DNA of 64,000 bases from Spongilla lacustris (taxonomy: Eukaryota > Porifera > Demospongiae > Spongillida > Spongillidae): positions 7,038,118 to 7,102,117 of the forward strand of contig OX442432.1 of the NCBI GenBank assembly GCA_949361645.1, given 5' to 3'. Each line of letters opens with the position of its first letter. Position 1 is the stretch's first letter. The translations under genes and the position numbers were made by a program. Below are positions 1-9,015 of the stretch, piece after piece. Below the pieces are notes generated by a model, which made no database searches, had not been told where the DNA came from, and saw only the letters and a program-made list of their open reading frames with translations.

Positions 1-2
1 GT

Positions 3-33
<31 letters not shown>
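1..33. repeat. Poly-G run at the window start
   Basis: A run of about 30 G after GT. It is a simple homopolymer and may mark a sequencing or assembly limit. Similar C or G homopolymers occur at 2720-2738, 8142-8163, 24177-24195, 26521-26549, 50457-50660 and 50980-51002, so such runs are common in this genome. Confidence 0.9.
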
Positions 34-34
<1 letters not shown>

Positions 35-261
35 ATTAAAGGGCCCAACCAGCATGCATGTGCTGGTTCCAAATGTTCTGTATTATGTGAAGTAACTTTG
101 TCTGCTAAAATACCATTCTCTAGTACAATCTCAAATAACACAATATGTCCTCCTCAACAACGCATTCCGCTGCATTCGAAGAGATATGTATGTATCAATT
201 ATCATTGCAGATGAATATAAGTGAGTACGTTAAATATCATTGTGATTTGACATGAGCTTTA

Positions 262-500
262 GAATGCTAGAGGTCTTCACAATCACCTCTTAATGCTAGA
301 GGTCTTCACAATCACCTCTTAATGCTAGAGGTCTTCACAATCACCTCTTAATGCTAGAGGTCTTCACAATCACCTCTTAATGCTAGAGGTCTTCACAATC
401 ACCTCTTAATGCTAGAGGTCTTCACAATCACCTCTTAATGCTAGAGGTCTTCACAATCACCTCTTAATGCTAGAGGTCTTTATAATCACCTCTTAATGCT
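262..500. repeat. 29-bp tandem repeat, about 8 copies
   Basis: Eight nearly identical head-to-tail copies of a 29-bp unit that begins AATGCTAGAGGTCTTCACAA. The last copy has point changes (TTTATAATC). It has no coding potential. The flanks from 34 to 1080 show no exon I can support; short open frames there have no recognisable product. Confidence 0.9.
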
Positions 501-1099
501 ACGCATTGTTTAGCACAAAACAGAATAGCTTCAGTGATAAACTTCAGGACCACCCTGTTTTCGGTAAGTCGGCTACTGGTATGTTAGCTATGCGTTTAGT
601 ATCCATTGTGGCAATAAGCCCAGTTTTGGGGTGCATGCATCCTATTGGCCAATGTTTCAGCTGAAAACATTGATTGGCGATGTTTTTTACAGCCACCATG
701 TGTCTTACACTTTTCATGAAATTTATCATGGTTCATTCACAAAGCAACCATAGTGCCACAGTTATCACTGAAGAGTGCACAAAAGACACCTTCAACTGCA
801 GTACTGTACACAATCCAAGGGTACATATCCAATCATTTAAACTGAAATCATCCCCAAGCAAAGTACAAGGGAATGCATGAACTTCAGATAGATGGCTTTT
901 TAACAAAGCACACTTTTCAGCAGCTGATAAGGATTGAATGCCAGTACAAAACTTGTCTGCTTACAGACAACATATGTTTCCAATATTTGGGTGAAAACTG
1001 TCTCCAAACTGACTGAAAATATGAGGCTGGAGAACTTGTGATTGAAACGTTGTGAAGCTTTTAGTTAGCCTTACACTAGATACAGGACGCCTGTGGTCT

Positions 1100-1895
1100 A
1101 TCGCTACTCCGCCGGTGGCTGGTGGTTAAGCGATACGAAGTTGATCGCTTGAGCTACATGTACTTGCACTATTTTTAAGCGGGTGGCAGCTATGTGTGTT
1201 AACGTTTACTTAACAACCCTTTGATGTGGTTGTTCCGTACATGTACCTTTGCCACACATTGAGGTATGTTTGCCGAAAAGCGAGTTTTCAGTACCAGGAT
1301 TCATGAAACATTTGTCATGGTTAGTACATGTAACTCTCTCCATAGTCATAGCCAGCCATGCACGCGATCAACGTAAACGCATTATTACTCAGTGTTTTAA
1401 CAGCACACAGCACTAGCAGATACAGTCTCGTAAGGCAAAGGTACATGTACCGAATAAGGAACAACCACATCAAAGGGTTTTTATATAAACACTCAGTTTT
1501 TATGCTATAGATCTATGTGTAACATACAATACCATATATTCCCATAAATAGAAAACTAAAGGAAACAAAATATCAGAGTCTATTGTGCAAGTAGAAGGGA
1601 TTCTCTTGACACCAGGTCAAGAGGAGGCCTGGTTCCATTTAGTAGAGAGCTGAGAGGCCAGGCGCTTATAGTTTGTTGTGGCTTGAGGCCCAAGGCCACC
1701 AGTGCAAGAGAGAACGGAGTAAAGGACTCTGAGGCATATGTTCGACTTCACGGATACGTTGGTCAGCTGCATGGGTATTTATGGCCGACATGGCTATTGA
1801 AGCCAGTGCCTACAAGCTCATTCCTGATTCCGCAAGATTGCCTTCTCAAGCGATCGACTTCGTACATGTATCGCTTAACTACCCGGCGTAGTAAC
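1100..1895. mobile_element. Degenerate inverted-repeat (foldback) element
   Basis: Two nested inverted pairs are visible. The outer arms near 1104-1155 and 1845-1890 share GGTTAAGCGATAC and GATCGCTTGAG in opposite orientation. The inner arms near 1199-1257 and 1432-1487 share AACCCTTTGATGTGGTTGTT and GGTACATGTACCTTTGCC. The spacing between outer and inner arms is unequal (about 50 against 350 bp), so one arm probably took an insertion. No transposase frame is present. It looks like a decayed non-autonomous element, family unknown. Confidence 0.5.
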
Positions 1896-1984
1896 AATAA
1901 TTAAAAACTGCACGTGCTCTTATCATTGACATACATGTACGCTAGGCGAATGCAATATGGTTCCGTGTTAGCACGTAACATAAT

Positions 1985-2455
1985 GGACCCTTTGCATGAA
2001 AGATCGGAAGTACGATAAACGTCACGTCTGGAGTAAAACCCACAGCGGTTGCCTAGATACATTGTGTCACGTCCGCGGACCTTTGCGTAATAAAATGGCA
2101 ACGCTCGGAGTCAGCTCAGACATTGATCCTTCGGCCGATCCAGTTCCTGATCAAACTATGCTGCCAACAGTAAGTTTGACCGGGTCTGACATACCCAGAG
2201 CCTTTTTAAAGCCATCCATTTAAAAAGGCTCCGGGTATGTCAGACTCGGTCAAGCTTACTGTTGGCAGCATAGTTTGACCAGGAACTGAATCGGCCGAAG
2301 GATCACTGTCCGAGCGAGAAGGAATGACTATGAGCGTTGCCATTTTATTACGCAAAGGTCCGCGAACGTGACACAATGTCTCTAGGCAACCGCTGTGGCT
2401 TTTACTCCGGACGTGACGTTTATCGTACTTCCGATCTTTCATGCAAAGGGTCCTC
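1985..2455. mobile_element. Long inverted repeat, foldback/MITE-like
   Basis: Two arms of about 230 bp (about 1987-2218 and 2221-2453) are inverted copies of each other with a few mismatches and a 10-15 bp gap, separated by only a few bases near 2210-2222. Both arms carry the same open frame on opposite strands, beginning MKDRKYDKRHV; this mirrors the palindrome and is not evidence of a gene. It may be a foldback element, a hairpin-derived small-RNA source, or the remnant of an inverted duplication. Confidence 0.75.
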
Positions 2456-2540
2456 CGTGCCTACTGTTAGTCCCGTACCCAGACCAAACGTACGTAAGCA
2501 TTATGTTGCCAGGTGTATCAGTGATGTGTGTGATAGTGAC

Positions 2541-2814
2541 CAGGGCCGGTGAGGGTAAGCGGGGTTACTTACCCCGGGCCCCAAGTGTAATAATAAGGGG
2601 CCCGGCGGTCCAAAATTGTATTGTATATAATTATGGCTAAACAGTGGTATGCAGTTTAAACGTACATGTACTACGCCGGATGTATAACTGAAAACTCGTA
2701 TTTGGCCAATCTCAAGGGGGACCCCCCCCCCCCCCCCCACTCATATTTTCAGGGCCTATGGGGCCCTCAAATGATATGTTACCCCGCGCCTCACTACGGC
2801 TCTCACCGGCCCTG
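2541..2814. mobile_element. hAT-like MITE with terminal inverted repeats and 8-bp target duplication
   Basis: The element starts CAGGGCCGGTGAG and ends CTCACCGGCCCTG, a perfect 13-bp terminal inverted repeat with the CAGGG end typical of hAT elements. The flanks are ATAGTGAC (2533-2540) and ATGGTGAC (2815-2822), an 8-bp target duplication with one difference, which is the hAT target size. At 274 bp without a transposase it is non-autonomous. It is inserted just downstream of the splice donor of the second SNAP-25 exon copy; the other copy at 8.49 kb lacks it. Confidence 0.8.
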
Positions 2815-2835
2815 ATGGTGACGTGTGTTCCTTAC

Positions 2836-3269
2836 TGTAGGTTATCTTCCATTTCGTCTTCCCTCGCATCGTTAGTCACTTTATTGATAATGGGACCATC
2901 TGGACGTCTGCTCCCACCACCGCTACCACCGCTGGTCGGTTGGTTCAACATGGCGTCCTCTGCAGCCATTGCCTTCTTCCCGTAAGCCTTCTTGTACTGT
3001 TTGGTATTCGTCCCGGTAGAATGGAAGCAGCCGCACGAGATACACCCGCAGCAACATTTCTCTAGCTCGTTGAGATGTTTATCTGTCTGCTTCAAGTCTA
3101 CGTTCATCTCATCTAAGTGTTGTTCGGCATTGTCCAGCTTCTCCCTCTGTTTGTTCAAGTCGTCAATAGTATCGACTCCAATCTGGTTCGTTTCCTCTGC
3201 TGCTCTTATTATTCTGCGAGTTGCTTCCAACGTTTCGTTCCTTTGGTCCAAACCAGCCGGTGTATCCAT
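2836..3269 (-). CDS. SNAP-25-like exon 1, second copy (incomplete gene)
   Basis: This single exon encodes the N-terminal two thirds of a SNAP-25/SNAP-23 type Q-SNARE that drives membrane fusion with syntaxin and synaptobrevin. Start ATG is at 3269. It holds the Qb SNARE helix with the central glutamine (LNKQREKL), then the palmitoylation-type cysteine cluster CCCGCISCGCF, then the linker ending in the conserved VTNDAREDEMEDNL. It ends at 2836 on a GTAAGG donor in phase 2, exactly like the copy at 8494-8942. No C-terminal Qc exon lies downstream within the window, so it is either a 5' duplicate or continues beyond position 1. Its upstream region differs from the other copy by a palindromic insertion (about 3290-3318). 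Confidence 0.8.
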
Positions 3270-3339
3270 CCTCGATACGCGATCTGGCCAGAGATGATTA
3301 TATAAATTATCTCTGATCTGGCACACCCCACGGTACGGC

Positions 3340-4560
3340 GTGGAAAGATCTAAATATTATATAATAGGCCTACGCCCCCCATAGGTTTTTTGGAGTGCAC
3401 GCGGGTACAAACACCTCTGACCTTTATTGTAAGTATAACTTGAATCACGTGGTCTAGGCAAACTGCTGGGCCGGCCCTTGGGTCTGGCGCGGCGCTTCGA
3501 AATCATATCAATTGACTTACGCGCTGTTGATAACGACGCTCAGTGGCTGAGGCTGAACTGAAAAAAAAGCTATCATGGTAAGGTTGGTAGAATGCTATCC
3601 GTATCTGGTAGAAGTTAACCGTGACGAATTTTCTGAAGTAGTTTTCAAGCCTATGGAAATCCACCATTTTGGCGTCTTTTGGGAGGTAGGGTATTGCACG
3701 AATTGTTGCTGAAGAGAAGTTTTTTTTCTATTAAACCATTTAAAAAAATGTTCTAAAAGCGTTATATTCTCTCTGTTCATGTAAATTGCTTGCAGAATTA
3801 CGAGGATGTACTGCTTGCTTCTCAGGTGTAAGTGGTGGTACACACTTGTGCCCTTCATAATCACCAGCTTTATTATTCCTGCTGAAACCTGCACAATGTA
3901 CCAGAACATCTGATAGCAGCAGGCCAGCATATCGTTTCTGGGTGATATGGCTACCATTGTAGCTATGTTTACTGGAAAATTTAGGGGCTCATTGGATATC
4001 AAACTTTTGACATTGCCCTGTCAAACAGTATCACGTTAAATACTAGTCTGATGTGTGATGGAGAAAGGGACCATCCTCTGAGCAGCAGGGGACCATCCTC
4101 TGAGAGGCAGGGGACCATCTTCTGAGCAGCAGGAGACTATCCTCTGAGCGGCAGGGGACCATCTACGATGAGGCAGTACCAGCTCTTCTAAGATGGACAG
4201 GTTGTTCATGCTTGTCAAAGGTGGACTAGGGAGAACAGGAGGTGGGGCAATCTTCCAAAGATGGGTTATGAGTGAATTAAGTGTCATGCCTGCCTGGCGG
4301 CCTATGCCAACTGTTGACCTAGCGATGTGTCCACTTGCACACCTGCTGAAGTGCTCGCATACCTGTGCACCATGGTACAATCTGTTGACAACCTCTAAAA
4401 TACCTCCATGCAGTATTTAAGATTGAAATGAGGCAGGCAAAAAGAGGTGATATAACACTTGACCGCACATCATAAGTAAAATACAGTACACACCCACAAT
4501 CTTGAATATAAAACAGCTTCAAATACACACATACCAAATACCACTCCTACACATTTTGCT
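3340..4560. other. Region with no supported gene
   Basis: Between the two SNAP-25 blocks I see only short open frames without family resemblance. A short run of imperfect 22-23 bp repeats containing GGGGACCATCCTCTGAG lies at about 4068-4170. Nothing else can be supported. Confidence 0.6.
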
Positions 4561-4563
4561 CCA

Positions 4564-4723
4564 TCACAGCTGGTTTTTCACACGCTTGTTCGCTGTCTGA
4601 AGATGAATTTCATTAGCATCCATCTTGTTCCCAAGACGACCGATCTGATCATTCTGCCGATCCAGCTCTGATCCCATGTGAGATGCGATACCTTTGAGGT
4701 TGGTCAGCACATCAGACACAGCT
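4564..4723 (-). CDS. Alternative C-terminal exon of SNAP-25-like gene (exon 2b)
   Basis: The exon begins at 4723 after a CTGCAG acceptor and ends with TGA at 4566-4564. It encodes the Qc SNARE helix: AVSDVLTNLKGIASHMGSEL, then the central-layer segment DRQN, then GNKMDANEIHL, ending KNQL. Spliced to the exon that ends at 8494 it gives a CAA glutamine codon at the junction and stays in frame. It is homologous to exon 2a (5442-5601), about 870 bp upstream in transcription order. It can be a mutually exclusive last exon or the remaining part of a duplicated gene; the sequence alone does not decide. Confidence 0.75.
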
Positions 4724-5441
4724 CTGCAGTGTACGATGCAAACTAAACAAAGCTGCAAACACTCTATGAATACCACCACACGGACATGTATATAACATCA
4801 CCATGGAAACCACACATGTACATAACATCACCATGGAAACCTCATCATATGTCCGTCATCCCCATGCAGTAACAATTTCAGAGAAACTAGTAAAACCCAA
4901 ACCACTACAGACTGAACTCTAAACAGTCAATAAATCAATAACGATCAGTCTTAGAGATATAAGCAGGAGCTGAATGGAGGTGTGAAGTAATACAGGCAGC
5001 CAGAGATCATACATGTGATCTCTGGTGTAGCCACACTGGTTATCGCCTCTCTGTAAAGGTTTGCACACTTCTTGTGGGGCAAAACTGTTTTCAATACCCC
5101 CAGGGGCCACATATTTTGGGAAGACAGCTATCTAAATGGATTATAGAGGCAGTAATCATCAGCACACCATCAAGGTTCAGACCATACTTATCGAAGGACC
5201 ATAGCCAACTCTAAGGACACAGATCGTGTATGGTGAACCAGTAATGTTAAATACTGCATAATCATATGCACCATTTGAACAACTGAACACAAACAACATA
5301 GCTACACAATAAGCCGTAGCAAACTTAAATGATTGTAACCACACCCTCACATCCTCACACCCTCACACACAACACTAAACAGTATATTTATAAAGGGGCA
5401 CAGAGCAGGCTACAGGGTGCCCAGCCCTGCTTCTTCACAGC

Positions 5442-8400
5442 TCATAGCTGCTTATTCACGCGTTGACGCGCACGATCAAGATGGATCTGGTTAGCATCCA
5501 TCTTGTTCCCAAGGCGATCTATCTGAACGTTCTGCCGATCCAGCTCTGATCCCATTTCTGTAGCAATACCTTTGAGGTTGGTCAGTACGTCCGAGACGGC
5601 CCTGCAACAGTTGACACCATCACACTCTAAATACAGTGCACCATATAACTAATCCCAAACTCTATCAGAAACCAGATAACAGCAAAACGTAGGCCTGGAA
5701 TTAAAGATACATTGATGTTATATGGTAATCGGTAGTTGGGACATAGCTAAGGGACACCAGTTGGGACAGAGCTAAGGGACACTAGTTGGGGCAGAGCTAA
5801 GGGACACTAGTTGGGACAGAGCTAAGTGACACTAGTTGGGACAGAGCTAAAGGACACTAGTTGGGGCAGAGCTAAGGGACACTAGTTGGGGCAGAGCTAA
5901 GGGACACTAGTTGGGACAGAGCTAAGGGACACTAGTTGGGACATGGCTAAGGGACACTAGTTGGGACATAGCTAAGGGACACTAGTTGGGGCAGAGCTAA
6001 GGGACACTAGTTGGGACATAGCTAAGGGACACTAGTTGGGACATAGCTAAGGGACACTAGTTGGGACATAGCTAAGGGACACTAGTTGGGAGAGAGCTAA
6101 GGGACATTAGTTGGGACAGAGCTAAGGGACACTAGTTGGGACATAGCTAAGGGACACTAGTTGGGACATAGCTAAGGGACACTAGTTGGGACATAGCTAA
6201 GGGACACTAGTTGGGACATAGCTAAGGGACACTAGTTGGGACATAGCTAAGGGACACTAGTTGGGGCAGAGCTAAGGGACACTAGTTGGGGCAGAGCTAA
6301 GGGACACTAGTTGGGGCAGAGCTAAGGGACACTAGTTGGGACATAGCTAAGGGACACTAGTTGGGACATAGCTAAGGGACACTTGTTGGGACAGAGCTAA
6401 GGGACACTAGTTGGGGCATAGCTAAGGGACACTAGTTGGGGCAGAGCTAAGGGACACTAGTTGGGGCAGAGCTAAGGGACACTAGTTGGGACATAGCTAA
6501 GGGACACTAGTTGGGGCAGAGCTAAGGGACACTAGTTGAAACATAGCTAAGGGACACTAGTTGGGACAGAGCTAAGGGACACTAGTTGGGACATAGCTAA
6601 GGGACACTAGTTGGGACAGAGCTAAGGGACACTAGTTGGGACAGAGCTAAGGGACACTAGTTGGGACATAGCTAAGGGACACTAGTTGGGGCATAGCTAA
6701 GGGACACTAGTTGGGACATAGCTAAGGGACACTAGTTGGGACATAGCTAAGGGACACTAGTTGGGGCAGAGCTAAGGGACACTAGTTGAAACATAGCTAA
6801 GGGACACTAGTTGGGACATAGCTAAGGGACACTAGTTGGGACATGGCTAAGGGACATTAGTTGGGGCAGAGCTAAGGGACACTAGTTGGGACAGAGCAAA
6901 GGGACACTAGTTGGGACATAGCTAAGGGACACTAGTTGGGACATAGCTAAGGGACACTAGTTGGGAGAGAGCTAAGGGACATTAGTTGGGACAGAGCTAA
7001 GGGACACTAGTTGGGACATAGCTAAGGGACACTAGTTGGGACATAGCTAAGGGACACTAGTTGGGACATAGCTAAGGGACACTAGTTGGGACATAGCTAA
7101 GGGACACTAGTTGGGACATAGCTAAGGGACACTAGTTGGGGCAGAGCTAAGGGACACTAGTTGGGGCAGAGCTAAGGGACACTAGTTGGGGCAGAGCTAA
7201 GGGACACTAGTTGGGACATAGCTAAGGGACACTAGTTGGGACATAGCTAAGGGACACTTGTTGGGACAGAGCTAAGGGACACTAGTTGGGGCATAGCTAA
7301 GGGACACTAGTTGGGGCAGAGCTAAGGGACACTAGTTGGGGCAGAGCTAAGGGACACTAGTTGGGACATAGCTAAGGGACACTAGTTGGGGCAGAGCTAA
7401 GGGACACTAGTTGAAACATAGCTAAGGGACACTAGTTGGGACAGAGCTAAGGGACACTAGTTGGGACAGAGCTAAGGGACACTAGTTGGGACAGAGCTAA
7501 GGGACACTAGTTGGGACATAGCTAAGGGACACTAGTTGGGGCATAGCTAAGGGACACTAGTTGGGACATAGCTAAGGGACACTAGTTGGGACATAGCTAA
7601 GGGACACTAGTTGGGGCAGAGCTAAGGGACACTAGTTGAAACATAGCTAAGGGACACTAGTTGGGACATAGCTAAGGGACACTAGTTGGGACATGGCTAA
7701 GGGACATTAGTTGGGGCAGAGCTAAGGGACACTAGTTGGGACAGAGCAAAGGGACACTAGTTGGGACATAGCTAAGGGACACTAGTTGGGACATAGCTAA
7801 GGGACACTAGTTGGGGCAGAGCTAAGGGACACTAGTTGGGGCAGAGCAATATGAAGGACTCTTCAAAGCACACAGTGATGTACAGGCAGATAAGAACTTT
7901 GTCATTTGGCCAAATAGCCCCATTAAGAGGTGTTTCAATAATTTCAGTTACTCAGTAGCTTGGTGGAGCACACTCCTACTGTAGGAGTCTACACACTACA
8001 ACATGTCAAAATAGGTTTTAGAGGCTGAAGAAAGAAAAACAGTATCCCAAAGTTACCTTTCTCCCCAATGGTAGTGATGATTGGTGATTTGGTTCCATAT
8101 ACATAAAATGACCTTTCCACATTGTACCCAGAGCTGGTACCCCCCCCTCCCCCCCCCCCCCCCATGGATATTCAAGGGTCCCCAGACCTTTTTTGGTTTG
8201 ATATTAAATTAACATCCCAAAGGCACCACATTCCCAGAGGGGAAGCTGTGACAGGACATGAAGTGGGAAAACAACATAATAACAGTTTCTAAAAGGGAGC
8301 TAGCCATTCTAGAAAACAGGGCAACTACACCATACAATGAGTATTGTTTTGTGCAGACAAGTCTTCTACAACTACAAAGTAACAGGAAGGGTGTGTTAGT

Positions 8401-8942
8401 TGGTGTTTTTAGGTGTTGGGATGTGTTTGTAGGTAGGTGTATGGGATGTGTATGTTGTGTGTGGGATGGTGGTGTGTGATGTGTGTTCCTTACTGTAGGT
8501 TATCTTCCATTTCGTCTTCCCTCGCATCGTTAGTCACTTTATTGATAATGGGACCATCTGGACGTCTGCTCCCGCCACCGCTACCACCGCTGGTCGGTTG
8601 GTTCAACATGGCGTCCTCTTCAGCTATTGCCTTCTTCCCGTAAGCCTTCTTGTACTGTTTGGTACTCGTTCCGGTAGAGTGGAAGCAGCTGCACGAGAAA
8701 CACCCGCAGCAACATTTCTCTAGCTCGTTGAGATGTTTATCTGTCTGCTTCAAGTCTACGTTCATCTCATCTAAGCGGCGTTCGGCATTGTCCAGCTTCT
8801 CCCCCTGTTCGTTCAAGGCGACAAGAGTATCGACTCCAATCTGGTTCGTTTCCTCTGCTACTCCTCTTATTCTGCGAGTTGCTGCCAACGTTTCGTTCGT
8901 CACGAAGTCAACCCTTTGGTCCAAACCAGCCGGTGTATCCAT
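5442..8942 (-). CDS. SNAP25: SNAP-25-like Q-SNARE (complete, two exons)
   Basis: Predicted exons 8942-8494 and 5601-5442 give about 202 residues, close to the 206-211 usual for SNAP-25/SNAP-23. The protein is the Qb/Qc SNARE of exocytic fusion and acts at the plasma membrane. Exon 1 carries the Qb helix with its central glutamine (LNEQGEKL), the palmitoylation-type cysteine cluster CCCGCFSCSCF near residue 75, and VTNDAREDEMEDNL. Exon 2 carries the Qc helix (LKGIATEMGSELDRQN, then GNKMDANQIHL) and ends NKQL. The phase-2 junction rebuilds a CAG codon. The intron of nearly 2.9 kb holds a 2.1-kb minisatellite. The start at 8942 is only 73 bp from the SDE2 start, so the two genes must share a promoter. 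SNAP25 is used as family name; SNAP23/29 orthology is not resolved. Confidence 0.85.
5745..7850. repeat. 25-bp minisatellite, about 84 copies, with 875-bp higher-order period
   Basis: A continuous array of a 25-bp unit containing GCTAAGGGACACTAGTTGGG, with variable spacers ACATA, ACAGA, GCAGA and rare forms. Rare variants recur exactly 875 bp (35 units) apart: the AGAGA variant at 6091 and 6966, ACTTG at 6381 and 7256, TTGAA at 6536 and 7411. So a block of about 35 units was duplicated recently. The array lies inside the intron of the SNAP-25-like gene. Confidence 0.95.
7860..8488. other. Intron sequence without supported features
   Basis: This part of the SNAP-25 intron contains a poly-C run at about 8142-8163 and a GT-rich stretch at 8395-8475. 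I see no exon or element termini. Confidence 0.5.
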
Positions 8943-9015
8943 CCTCGATAAGCGATCTGGCACACCCAATATATGATTAATCACGTGAACGACGTTACAT
9001 CATAATCAAGAAAGA
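8943..9015. promoter_or_regulatory. 73-bp bidirectional promoter between SNAP-25 and SDE2
   Basis: The start codons of two divergent genes, SNAP-25-like (8942, minus) and SDE2 (9016, plus), are separated by 73 bp. Both 5' untranslated regions and the core promoter must fit here. The interval contains ATATATGATTAATCACGTG, including an E-box CACGTG. No canonical TATA box is obvious. Confidence 0.6.

Noticed and set aside
674..880. Short frame beginning MAMFFTATMCLTLF with a hydrophobic start
   Set aside because: Too short, no splice partners, no family resemblance, and overlapped by a frame on the other strand.
1996..2442. Paired open frames MKDRKYDKRHV on both strands
   Set aside because: The two frames are mirror images created by the palindrome. 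No conserved protein is recognisable.
5745..7850. CRISPR-like direct-repeat array
   Set aside because: The units are contiguous with no unique spacers, no cas genes are near, and the surroundings are eukaryotic. It is a minisatellite.
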